DNA from: Cristatella mucedo
Lineage: Eukaryota > Bryozoa > Phylactolaemata > Cristatellidae
Length of the DNA stretch: 64,000 nucleotides
Direction: 5' to 3'
Assembly (NCBI GenBank): GCA_009760855.2
Contig: WPIO01000012.1
Span: 4,732,001 to 4,796,000, forward strand
Part shown: positions 1 through 8,625 of the stretch, piece by piece
How positions within the stretch are numbered: the stretch's first letter is position 1
How the letters are laid out: every line of letters begins with the position of its first letter
Program-made: the position numbers and the translations under genes
The notes under the pieces: model-generated
Seen by the model: the letters and a program-made list of their open reading frames with translations, nothing else
Databases searched by the model: none
Told to the model about the DNA's origin: nothing

Positions 1-231
1 TGTGAAAGCTAGGTCAGTCGAGGACCCGCTTACCAAAAGCTTCTGTACCTGACAGTCTTAAAGTGACAGAAGGCGACAGCTGAGTCGTTGCTCGGAGGTG
101 GACATACGGCACCGGGAGGCTTAAGTGGTGCTGTAGTAGTTCAATTGGGCAGTCATTCATTCATCGCTCTGTGTCCTTTGTTATTCTTGGCTTCGATTTT
201 GGCTCATGACAGTTGCAACGTTTACAACAGA

Positions 232-386
232 TGGGCTATGGTTCGCGACCTCGGTCCCGAGGGTGTGGGTTCGATTCCTGCGGAAAGGATCGCTACTGCA
301 AGCGGTGGTGATAGCCGTAAAGGCTCTTCTGTCGCTATACAAAAAGAAACTGTTAAATCAGCTAGGATTTATGTATTATTTTATTT
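232..386 (+). mobile_element. SINE-C copy, tRNA-derived
   Basis: This 155-bp stretch matches SINE-C copies at 10092, 33999 and 61893 (minus). It has a diverged tRNA-like head with an RNA polymerase III B-box-like GTTCGATTCC, then the family body (CAAGCGGTGGTGATAGCC, GGCTCTTCTGTCGCTATAC) and a T-rich end. The A-box half is degraded, so it is probably an old insertion. It is not a functional tRNA gene because the cloverleaf arms do not pair. Confidence 0.75.
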
Positions 387-607
387 CAGATTGCGTTGGT
401 GATTATATCAGCTAGAGAGAAGAGCGTAAAAAGCTGTAAAAAGGTATGGACCTAAAATGGACATCTGGGGAACCCCATACGTTAAAGGCTCATCACTGGA
501 TAGTGGTTTTCTATTAACATCTACTCTCTGAATTCTTCCATTGAGATAGACCTAAACTATTGTCACACAGTGCCTGTTATACAATAAATTAGCTGTCCCA
601 TTCCTCC

Positions 608-954
608 ACTTAAAGACAGTTGGCAACAGAAGCTTTAGCTCTGCAGGTCCTAGACTGTGGAACTCGCTTCCACAATTCTTACGCAACGACATCTACTCTC
701 CAACTGCCGACTGTGGCTCATCCTTTTCAGCGGTCCTGAGCTGCTACTTCCATGCTACTCACTACCTCAACTGCTCTCCTGACTCTGCTATACTTCCCAC
801 TTTCTCTTTGTTGCATGAGACGAAGTCTGTTGGCTACCGAATGCGTACCGAAAGCCGCTTAGGCTGTGAGTGCGCTATACAAAACTCTCCTGCGTAACAC
901 CCACATGGTCTTTATGACTTTTGTGGAGTTACTGACGGAGATACATTACATTAT
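608..954 (+). mobile_element. LINE-B 3' end with the C-terminus of a reverse transcriptase ORF
   Basis: An open frame from about 611 to the stop near 897 carries the motif RLWNSLP typical of the extreme C-terminus of jockey/CR1-type polyproteins, followed by [17 protein letters not shown] and ending NSPA. A short 3' UTR ends in ATACATTACATTA. The same frame and tail recur on the minus strand at 46555-46835 and 20105-20410. The copy is 5'-truncated, as usual for LINEs, but its coding frame is intact to the stop, so it is comparatively young. Confidence 0.8.
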
Positions 955-1477
955 ACCTGGGCGAGAGGGCAGGTGAAAGGATTTAGTGGTCAATGGTACC
1001 TAAAGATCCAGTACAATTAGCTGAGAGATTCTACCTAAATCATTATTCCTGAGCAAGTCGTTACATCGCAGCAGCCCTGACACTGTGGAGTGATGTGCTC
1101 AAAAACTTGCTAGGTTTTGAAGTTGGGTTGTACGAGTTTTAACTGGTCTGCTGCCACTGCTTGTTCCAGTGTCCGAGAAGAACGGTAGTGGGAAGACTAG
1201 GCAGAAGTTGCATAAGTCTTCTTGGTCTGGTATTCTTCTTGATTTCTTGATAAGTAGCCTGACAGCAGCCTCTTTGAAAGATGCCGAGATATAACCCAAG
1301 GCTTATGACAGATTTACTATTTTAGTAATACAGGGCAGCAGTAAGTCTAGGCATCTAAGCCGGAAGACGGTAGGTTTGGGGTCCAGAGAGCTTGTAGTCT
1401 AATTAGAGTCGAAGATTAACTTTTGAGATCTTAGCAGCTGGGGCGGGTGTGAAGGCGAACGTTGAGGAAGTGCAGGG

Positions 1478-1657
1478 AATGCAGAGTGAAGACCAAGGAG
1501 GAGTATGTGCTTTTTAAGCTTTTGATTAGTAAACCTAGGTGGTTGAACTATGCTCTTGCCAAGATTAGCTATAGTTTATTGTAAGTGTTCAATTACCTAG
1601 GTTTACTAATCAAAAGCTTAAAAAGCACATACTCCTCCTTGGTCTTCACTCTGCATT
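1478..1657. repeat. Perfect 63-bp inverted repeat (foldback element)
   Basis: The arms at 1478-1540 and 1595-1657 are exact reverse complements over 63 nt, separated by a 54-nt loop. Pairing continues imperfectly into the loop (TTGAAC against GTTCAA). No ORF or retroelement motif is present. It could be a MITE or foldback transposon, a very recent inverted duplication, or a small-RNA hairpin precursor. The perfection of the arms argues for recent origin, gene conversion or selection. Confidence 0.9.
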
Positions 1658-2374
1658 TGTCTAAAACATCGGCTAGCGATGGGGTGAAAAAAAAAGATAT
1701 TTTGTGCACAGCTTCAATATCAAGGTTTTTCTATATTCGAAGGTAGTTTATGCCACCGAAGGCCGGACTTTCTGCAGAGAAATAGATCTGCGTACGGTCC
1801 GGTGTGTAGAAATTGGTAATAAGATTTGATGGTGGAAAATAGCACAAGTGTATCTGACCGATAGTATTCCTTAGATGTGAGTAGCACAATCCATACGAGT
1901 CATGAAGGAAAGTAATTCAGTCATGGAAAAGTAATACCTACACGTAGTAACTAGCTAATCTGAAAACAGCTCACCTGAAACTGGCCATGGGTTTGATAGG
2001 GTAGTCGGCTGCTGCTGAATCTGTGATAGATGAGTAGCCAGCTCGAATAGTCATTCTGTGCCTTGTCGGTCTCTGCCACTACCTTGCTTTGCAAGTACAT
2101 TATTTGTATTTGATGGGGTTCTTATTCTGTTGCCGATGACACTGTGAGGGAGAGTAACTCGTGCAATCAAGGAGTGCATTTTCCTGCAGAACGTCATGAC
2201 ATTACTGACTGTGCATTCATCAGATAGCATACAAAGAGTGATGGCCAAGCCCTAAGAGCCATGCTGTTGATGTCCTTGCTATAGTGCCACTTATTGGCTG
2301 TCGGATTTGTATTCCAAGTAAGTTTATTCCATTTTCTATGCATCAAGCAAGATCGTATTGTATATGTTCTGCAG
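1658..2374. other. No gene recognised; upstream flank of the ZFAND2 exons
   Basis: I looked here and in 1-1477 for the missing first ZFAND2 coding exon, which should encode a Met followed by a His-Cys and CxxxxC zinc-ligand segment and end one base into a codon before a GT donor. I saw no convincing candidate. The stretch probably belongs to the first intron or the 5' flank. Confidence 0.5.
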
Positions 2375-2417
2375 ATTTTCTCCCGGTCAAGTGTGATGCG
2401 TGCTCTCTTGTCTTCTG
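2375..2417 (+). CDS. ZFAND2: ZFAND2 exon 2: core of AN1 finger 1
   Basis: Acceptor ATATGTTCTGCAG, donor TTCTG|GTAAGT. It starts with the last two bases of a codon (AT, giving Asp if the previous exon ends in G) and reads FLPVKCDACSLVF plus two bases of a Cys codon completed by the next exon. CDAC supplies two zinc ligands. Being only 43 nt, it is too short for ORF-based detection. It was found from the phase and family signature. Confidence 0.9.
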
Positions 2418-5400
2418 GTAAGTTGTAATAATGCACGTGCTTGCCGTCGCTCTGCATAGGCTGCCACACCACACGTAGGTTCGATAGTAGCCATTCTATT
2501 TGTTCCAGCCGTGAGCACTACCGCTATGGTACACACAACTGCCCCAATCAGTATCTTCGCGACAAACAGGTGCCGGTGTGTCCGCTGTGCAGTCGCCCCA
2601 TACCACTGCTGCCTGGTGAGATCGCTGATGACAAGGTTGGTGCTCACATTGACACCGATTGCCAGTCAGATCCGGCTCGTGAAAGGCGTGGCAAGGTCAG
2701 TGGCTGAAGTGCTAGACATGTTGCAGAGACTCGACTATGCGCTTGCAAAAACGGTAGCTTTCAATGCTAGGCATTCCTTGCGTCTTTTTTTGGGTACACG
2801 TGAGAAGGATGGCACTGAAGCAGCCACTTGTGCCTGCATGATTGCCTTGACCTTAGTGCTTGAGTTGCTATGAGATGCACCACTGTAGTCATCCTGGGTC
2901 ATCGCCTGGCAGCATCCTCGAGCTTGTGAAATGCCACACGTGCCGGCTGCTCTACGGCAATGCAAAAGACTAGCAGATTCAGCACCTCAACTTTATTTGG
3001 CAACACAATAGGCTGGGTGGCTTTCATTAAACTTGCAGCAGGCAATAAATAATTGTCTGCTGCAGGACGCGAAATCATGACCTGGGTCGTAATGTAGGAG
3101 CATCTTACTGCTGGGCTAAAACCTAGACTACTTTACGGCTGTGTGACTAGGTGCTATGTGATTAGGTGAATGCAGCAATTGCTGCATGTCCCCCCCCCCC
3201 CACTTCATTGTCCCTTTGCCGCTGCCTGCTCAGATTGCTGCAAGGCTTGTTCCTCTGTTGACTGTGTTTTCGTCATGTGGACTGTGTTTGACTAGTTCCT
3301 TACCACGATGAATCACTAATCAGTAGTGCCATAAAATTGAAAAAAGGTTAGATACAGGTGACTGAGCTTGCAGTACTTCTATAAAAGTTTTTATATTTCT
3401 GGTTGTGTGTTCTTTCACCTGTGCACCTTCTGCACATCTTGAGAGAAGCAGCCATCAAAAGTTGTTTAGTCGTTGTGTTTGTCATGAAACGGCTATTTTT
3501 ATTTTCACCTCTGTTGAAGCCTCGTGTGTTGCTCTCATACTAGTGCTTAGGTACCTCTATAAAGCAAACAAAAGCCAGCAGTATTTTGTACTAAATCGAT
3601 ATCGCTATGCCTTGTCAAACCTTCTATGTGAAAGGGGAGTGACATGTGGTTGCTGGGAGAATCTCAACGTACATTGTACTGTGCTTCTGCTCCAGGCAAA
3701 CACCGGCATAGTAATTTGCAGCCTTTGAACCCACCCCTTTTGGTGGCTTTGCACACGCGGCAGTGGATTGATTTCATATGCAATCCAATGGGCTGTTAGT
3801 GTCTGCTATGTCTCTTCCGGGCGGTTCATGCTTTTTTGTATATAGATTCGGGGCAGCAGTCATTGCTTCTTGAGTCTATGTATTTCTCTTCCAAGCGACC
3901 TGCTGACCATTTATTATCGTTATTACAGGTTTATATGCACAAATGCAGCATGAAAGGATGCAAGATGAAGGAAGTTGTGCCTGTGCAGTGCAGTCATTGC
4001 CGTCAAAACTATTGCCTTCGGCACAGACATGAAACAGACCACTTGTGCTCTGGCTTCCAGGGCTCCGGCAAGGCCATAACAAACTCCGGGTAAGATTGCA
4101 GAGTAGCTTACTACTTGCCACTACTGCCAAGTCGTGATAGCTAAAACCGTGCCCACCTGTCTACTGCTGTGCAGGAGATTAGCCTGGCTAGGTCTTTCCA
4201 TAACTCATTTAGCATGGCCACCCTCCCGAGGACGTGTCAATGCTGGCCCAGCTAATCTGCTTTATTTATTAAGCACTGAGCTTACCTTATCCTTCCGAAG
4301 CTCTGTGGCGGTGGCATATCAGTGGCTCCTGTCACTTTGCAGTGCTGCTGCAGTTGCCCGAAGCACTGCGATGGCAAGGACACCGCTACCCACGACGACG
4401 AAGCATGCTTCTAATACAACACCAAGCATGGGCTTCATCGGCCGGGAGCTGGATGCCGCCCGGCAGAGGCGAGCTGCAGCTCCAGCTCTCACTGCTGGAG
4501 GTGGGAGCCGCAACAGCAGCGTGCCAGTGGGCTCGTTTCAGGGTGGAATGGTGAGCAGATGCTGCACTTACAGTGACTCGTCGTCCGTAGCTGCTACATA
4601 GAGCTTTTCGGAATCCAACAGTCTAGAAATACCTCGTACAAACCTTAAATCCTTTGGAGACCGTGCATTTAGCTCGTATGCTCCCACAGCCTGGAACTCC
4701 CTCCCGACCTGCATCAGAACATCCCCTGACCTGACCACATTTAAAAGAAACTTAAAAACATACCTATTTAGGACAGCATTTAGTGGGTCCTTGTGATTCG
4801 TCCTCGATGTGCTTATGCGTGCTGACACTGTTCATGCTGCCACTAACCACATTTGCATGCTGACCCAGTGCATGTAACCCCTAACCATGTTATTCATTTT
4901 GTTTGTTTTTCAAGCATGATTTTACTTACTATTCTATTGCGTATCACTTTGCAGCAAATGTAAAGCGCCTAGAAAGAGATTAAGTTCTCTGAGGGCGCTT
5001 TATCAAGTGCAATATTATTATTATTATATGTCCACCATTGGGCAGGAGGGTGCGCGGTCGGAAGCGCAGCACCGGCTACGTCTTTGTCAACTGTCGTTTT
5101 GGTGTTTCAGACAGAGGAAGAGGCACTGCGGATCGCGATGGCTGCATCACTCCAAGATGCCACGAAATGCAGCACTGGAGGCCTAACAGACAGGTCGGTC
5201 GAATGGTGCCTTACCGGCTGAGGTGGTTATCGAGATCAGCAATGTTCAACAGTTATGTGGCCATATTGATGCTCCTCTGTGAATGTACTGCTCAGGTAAT
5301 AAGCAAGATTCCTGCCCCGGTTGAGATGATCTGTCATTCGACATAAACCTTACTGGGCAGGGCATTATCCGTGGAGTGCCGAACCCAATGCTTAAGGGTT

Positions 5401-6850
5401 TTCCCTGTGGCTGCTTGAGATGTTGCTAGTCGATTGTGCTGCCAGCTCATCGAAAGACTTACGGGCACATGTTTGCAGGCCCTACTTCCGGTGAGCACGG
5501 AGCTAAACAGCTGCGCAGAGCAAGTCTGACTGGTTGATATTTCCCTAGTACCTGTTCGGTGAGGCACGCGAATGGTAGTGGTTGCAGCTCATTTTTATTT
5601 TTGTGTTGAGATTTTGGGCTTAGGCTTTAAGATCTAGGTTGGAGAGATAAACTCAAATCATAAAAGATACTTCCAAAAGTGTTTATTTAACGAAAATATA
5701 TTCTGAATTTATTAACCATGATCAGCCTGCTCTGGGCACATTGACTGGAGCAGAAACAGACCTGGCTCTAAGCATAAACATAAACTAGCTGGTCTGAGTA
5801 TTGTCAGAGGTTTCAGTAATATTCAGTTTATTGGCACTTCAAAGAATTGATTGTAAGTAAAATATTTAGAAGGTTAATATTAGGCAACTTGTAGCTCTCC
5901 TGTTGTCATATTGCTGCCCCAGTGTTGATCATTAATTTTTTTCTCGGAAGTACTTCAACTGCAGACTTGTGTGAACACTGTGATGCATTGTGTGTAACAA
6001 TGCATCTATTAATCACAGCATTTGGTTGTTTCATGTGGTTCATTCTCTTCGTGCTTATGCATGCGCCACTAACCTTACTTGTTTGCTGCTGTTTGCTCGC
6101 TTCCTTTACAGCATATCCAAAGTGCCTAGAAGGAGATTAAAGATCTTAGGATGCTATACAAATGTATTATTATTATTCATTAGTTTAACCTAGCTCATTT
6201 TTAATCTAGATGGGCAGCTTGTTGCTGTGGTGCATGATCAGTTAAACGAGTTTTTTTAAGTGTGATGCATTCTTCTGCACAGGACTTCCATTACTACTAC
6301 TTCGTCAAGAATTTTGCCTTGCAGAGCATACTTAATGCCATAGCTGTTTTGCATGCATTTTGCTGATTCCTTTGTGCCACTGCTGTAGCATTATGGCAAA
6401 ACTTATGTTCACACATTCTGTTAATGCTTGAGATTGCAGTCAACAGCAAGAAGAGCAGGATGTGGCTTTGGCTCGTGCCCTAGCAGCCAGTGATGAGGAA
6501 GAAGCTCGCAGTCTTCAATCAGGACAGCAACATCCTCAGGTACTATTAGGTATCACTTATTATCGAAATGTATGCACCAATGTATTGTGTGCACCAAGCC
6601 ACGTGGTTGGGGAAAAGAGGGGGAACAATTTAACTGTTTCTCTTTTCTTCTTCCTCCTCTTTCTCTCTCCCGTTGTTTTCTCTTCTTCCTTTCTCACCTC
6701 TTTCACCTCTCCTCCCTCTCAGACAGCAGCATGTACATTAGTGTCTCATTGTCTACTGGTGCTCTGCAACTACTTTCGTTTACAACAATTTGTCCTGCGT
6801 TTGTGTTACAGCATACGCCGAGAGAGTCGTCAAAGTGTCATATATCTTAA
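2375..6850 (+). CDS. ZFAND2: AN1-type zinc finger protein of the ZFAND2 (AIRAP/AIRAPL) family, seven exons, first exon missing
   Basis: Joined exons 2375-2417, 2509-2695, 3929-4089, 4343-4550, 5111-5193, 6440-6539 and 6812-6850 give 272 codons plus a TAA stop with every phase matching. Order: end of AN1 finger 1 (FLPVKCDAC, FCREH, HNCP), the inter-finger VPVCPLC segment, AN1 finger 2 (MHKCSMKGC, CSHC, YCLRHRHETDHLC), a Ser/Ala/Arg-rich linker, UIM-like helix 1 (EEEALRIAMAASL), UIM-like helix 2 (DVALARALAASDEEE) and a C-terminal CHIS. Family members bind the proteasome and p97/VCP and help clear ubiquitylated proteins under arsenite or ER stress; the vertebrate ZFAND2B form is prenylated through its C-terminal Cys box. 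From memory the human protein is about 257 residues, so the recovered length is typical. LINE-A 3' ends sit in two introns. The assignment is by family motifs and splice logic, not by alignment. Confidence 0.93.
2509..2695 (+). CDS. ZFAND2: ZFAND2 exon 3: end of AN1 finger 1 and inter-finger region
   Basis: Acceptor TTTGTTCCAG, donor GGCAAG|GTCAGT, phase 0 at the end. The first base completes the Cys codon split across the 91-bp intron. Then follow REHYRYGTHNCP, with the His and Cys ligands of finger 1, and the strongly conserved QVPVCPLC. The segment GAHIDTDCQSDPA is diagnostic for ZFAND2 proteins as opposed to other AN1 proteins. Confidence 0.95.
3035..3122 (-). mobile_element. SINE-C variant head, in a ZFAND2 intron
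   Basis: The reverse complement reads TTAGCCCAGCAGTAAGATGC, then a GACCCAGGTC stem and a TCCTGCAGCAGACAAT end, parallel to the copy at 36486 on the plus strand. It is a decayed, tRNA-headed SINE in antisense orientation to the host gene. Confidence 0.6.
3929..4089 (+). CDS. ZFAND2: ZFAND2 exon 4: AN1 finger 2
   Basis: Acceptor TATCGTTATTACAG, donor TCCGG|GTAAGA, phase 0 to phase 2. It encodes VYMHKCSMKGCKMKEVV followed by CSHC, NYCLRHRHETDHLCSG, a complete second AN1 finger with the C-x4-C, C-x2-C and final C/H ligands visible. Read without splicing, the frame runs into a stop only two bases past the donor. Confidence 0.95.
4343..4550 (+). CDS. ZFAND2: ZFAND2 exon 5: linker
   Basis: Acceptor GTCACTTTGCAG, donor GGAATG|GTGAGC, phase 2 to phase 0. 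It encodes GAAAVARSTAMARTPLP and a low-complexity linker ending GSFQGGM. The alternative acceptor 11 bases downstream gives the wrong phase and an early stop, which supports 4343. Sequence conservation is expected to be weak here; the start resembles the linker just after finger 2 in human ZFAND2B. Confidence 0.82.
4609..5027 (+). mobile_element. LINE-A 3' end in a ZFAND2 intron
   Basis: A 5'-truncated copy begins in the reverse-transcriptase C-terminus ([27 protein letters not shown] in the plus frame). It runs through the ~200-bp 3' UTR and ends with the stem-loop GCGCC...GGCGC and (ATT)n. It fills most of the 560-bp intron and stops 83 bp before the UIM exon, in the same orientation as the gene. 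Confidence 0.9.
5111..5193 (+). CDS. ZFAND2: ZFAND2 exon 6: UIM-like helix 1
   Basis: Acceptor TTTTGGTGTTTCAG, donor GACAG|GTCGGT, phase 0 to phase 2. It encodes TEEEALRIAMAASLQDATK, which fits the UIM consensus (acidic cluster, Ala-Leu, then A-x-x-x-S-L). The donor is weaker than the others, but it is the only one giving the phase the next exon needs. Confidence 0.88.
5194..5997. other. ZFAND2 intron, no feature recognised
   Basis: AT-rich intronic sequence. Around 5600-5700 there is a T/A-rich block (GTTTATTTAACG near its end) that loosely resembles a block near 63340-63445. I see no coding signature in the short open frames here. Confidence 0.5.
5998..6178 (+). mobile_element. LINE-A 3' end, diverged, in a ZFAND2 intron
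   Basis: This is recognisable from the order of blocks shared with other copies: CTATTAATCACAGCATTTGG, GCTTATGCATGC, CCACTAACC, then GTGCCTAGAAGGAGATTAAAG and a TATTATTATT end. The hairpin is degraded, so it is older than the copy at 4609. Confidence 0.75.
6440..6539 (+). CDS. ZFAND2: ZFAND2 exon 7: UIM-like helix 2
   Basis: Acceptor TTGAGATTGCAG, donor CCTCAG|GTACTA, phase 2 to phase 0. The first T completes AGT (Ser) with the previous exon. It encodes QQQEEQDVALARALAASDEE followed by EARSLQSGQQHPQ. This matches the second UIM of ZFAND2 proteins (acidic run, ALA-x-AL-AS). Confidence 0.93.
6812..6850 (+). CDS. ZFAND2: ZFAND2 terminal exon with CaaX-like C-terminus
   Basis: A 39-nt exon behind a strong pyrimidine-rich acceptor (TTTGTGTTACAG), phase 0. 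It encodes HTPRESSKCHIS and TAA. Human ZFAND2B ends in a comparable short tail with a Cys-terminal prenylation box, so the final CHIS probably anchors the protein to membranes. His at the first 'a' position is unusual, which leaves modification unproven. Confidence 0.85.
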   Translation, partial: HTPRESSKCHIS

Positions 6851-7223
6851 GGAAGCAGTGCTAGTCACCCTCATGGTCTGTGCTGGAGCAAGCTGCGTTC
6901 AATAAGCCGTCCACTTCTGGATGAGCCGTGCTGCCGTAATTGAGCATCCCATGATATTTCGGCTTATGTGACCTTTTGGAAAACCTACCGTTTTCGATCA
7001 ATTAACTGCTCAATGCGCTATTGCGTTTGTCAGCGTTTTACTTACGGTCACTTTATCTCGGCTGGCTGCACTGACTACGGTGACTATATCTGTAAATGTC
7101 GGCCATACGTGTGCTGCCTACGAATCCCAACTTTAATCTGTTTCAGACTTATTACTAGTACAACACCCGTGAAGACCCACGTGTGTCGTTAAAGCATTTG
7201 TGCTAACAAATGTCAGCATAGCT

Positions 7224-7229
7224 ATTAAA
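7224..7229 (+). promoter_or_regulatory. Possible poly(A) signal of ZFAND2
   Basis: ATTAAA, the common variant hexamer, lies about 375 bp past the ZFAND2 stop. No canonical AATAAA is seen closer on the plus strand. Position and hexamer are the only support. Confidence 0.35.
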
Positions 7230-7360
7230 TGCACACACTTTGTGCTCACCGTTGTTCACAAGAAGCATGGCGGGCGTTAATCAGGCATATTTATTTTCTG
7301 ATGCCTAAATTATTGAGAGGGCTATATTTATAGTTTGCTGAATGTCGCGTGGCTTCTTGT

Positions 7361-7366
7361 TTATAT

Positions 7367-7406
<40 letters not shown>
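7361..7406. repeat. (TA)n microsatellite
   Basis: An uninterrupted alternating TA tract flanked by TACATACATA. Confidence 0.95.
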
Positions 7407-8060
7407 TTCATGATAATATATTGCTGCATATTTTTCAGTATATTGTTTTTGAGCATGCCTCTAATCACTCTGTAGTATTGGGTCGCATTTGTCAGCTATA
7501 AACTTCTGCACAAACCTGTCGGCGACTCCATGATTAGGATGAAAATCGGCTCTCCTGTTAAAATGACCGAAACTGTTCCAAACAGATCTGCATTTTTCGA
7601 GACGTTTAGTTGAGCTGTAACCTTTTACACTGGCCTCCAACATTTACTACGATACGATGGGCAATTGATAATGAAAATTTAAACATAGTCACGAAGAACG
7701 ACTATGGGCAAAAGAAATAATGCCTTACACGATGATGTTTTTATTAAACATTAAATATACGAATTGTATAGAAGATCTTTTATCCTTTTAAATTCATTTA
7801 AAAATGATGGACTTCTGCATTTTATGGCACTTCAAAAACAAACTTTTTTGGAGGTACTTCCCCGTTCGCTGAATTGCGAAATTTAACAGCACCGGGTGCA
7901 TTCATAACCTAACCTTAGGCTACCCCCAACAGACATGCCCAATACCTACAATTGGACTACTTTTACGAAGGATCGATTGTGGGCTTTGCACCAAGTGAAT
8001 TGGTGAGACTACCATTTCAAACACAAGCAAACAGCAGAGGAAACAGCCTTGCTCATCTTA
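7407..8060. other. Intergenic, nothing recognised
   Basis: AT-rich sequence with only short open frames and no splice-consistent coding signature or repeat family member that I could see. Confidence 0.5.
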
Positions 8061-8064
8061 AAAA

Positions 8065-8300
8065 ATAGCAGATTTAACAGGTTCTTTGATATATCGGCAG
8101 AAGAGCCTTAAAGGGTATCATCGCTGCTTGCAGATGCAATAAAGGATCTCCCATCGCAGGATTTGAACCCACGACCTTGTTGCCGCTCTGATATCCAGTA
8201 CCCGTTACATGTACTGTATTGCGTAGCAAACGCTCAGTTCCAGGCCGCTGCAAGATAGTCCATGACCTCCCGCAACGTCCACTTATAGGACAAGGGTCCT
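8065..8300 (-). mobile_element. SINE-C copy
   Basis: The reverse complement carries the B-box-like GGTTCGAA variant (seen on the plus strand as GGATTTGAACCC) and the family body (TTAAGGCTCTTCTGCCGATA, antisense AGAAGAGCC). It is diverged and probably contains a small internal rearrangement. Confidence 0.65.
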
Positions 8301-8384
8301 TCAAGAAACTTTAAATACGTGCTTGTTCATAAAATGTAAAGTACTGTGTAAGTACACAAAGCCACAAAGATTAAGGGGTTTTCC

Positions 8385-8625
8385 GTTACGAGCTCAAAGC
8401 CTAAGCGGCTTCCAATGCGAATGCTGTAGCCAACAAGAATTCATGTCGAGAAACAACGAGAGACTCAAAAAGCACAGCTCAGTCAAGAGAGCAGTCGATG
8501 AAGTGAGTAGCAGGGTAGTAGCAGCTCTAAACGAATGAAAAGAATTTGCCGCAGTCGGCAGCAGGAGAGTAGTTGTCATTTCGTAAGAATAAGAATAATA
8601 GAAGCGAGTTCCACAGTCTAGGGCG
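8385..8625 (-). mobile_element. LINE-B 3' end
   Basis: The blocks CAAAGCCTAAGCGGCTTCC, GTCGGCAG and GCGAGTTCCACAGTCTAGG match the reverse complement of the copy at 608-954. It is degraded. Its end nearest LINE-A at 8626 suggests stacked insertions. Confidence 0.7.

Noticed and set aside
2050-2110. First coding exon of ZFAND2
   Set aside because: A frame reading HSVPCRSL loosely recalls the zinc-ligand segment, but it lacks the Cys after His and a suitable donor.
5600-5700. Repeat pair with 63340-63445
   Set aside because: There is only a loose AT-rich resemblance (GTTTATTYAACG). It is too weak to call a repeat family without alignment.
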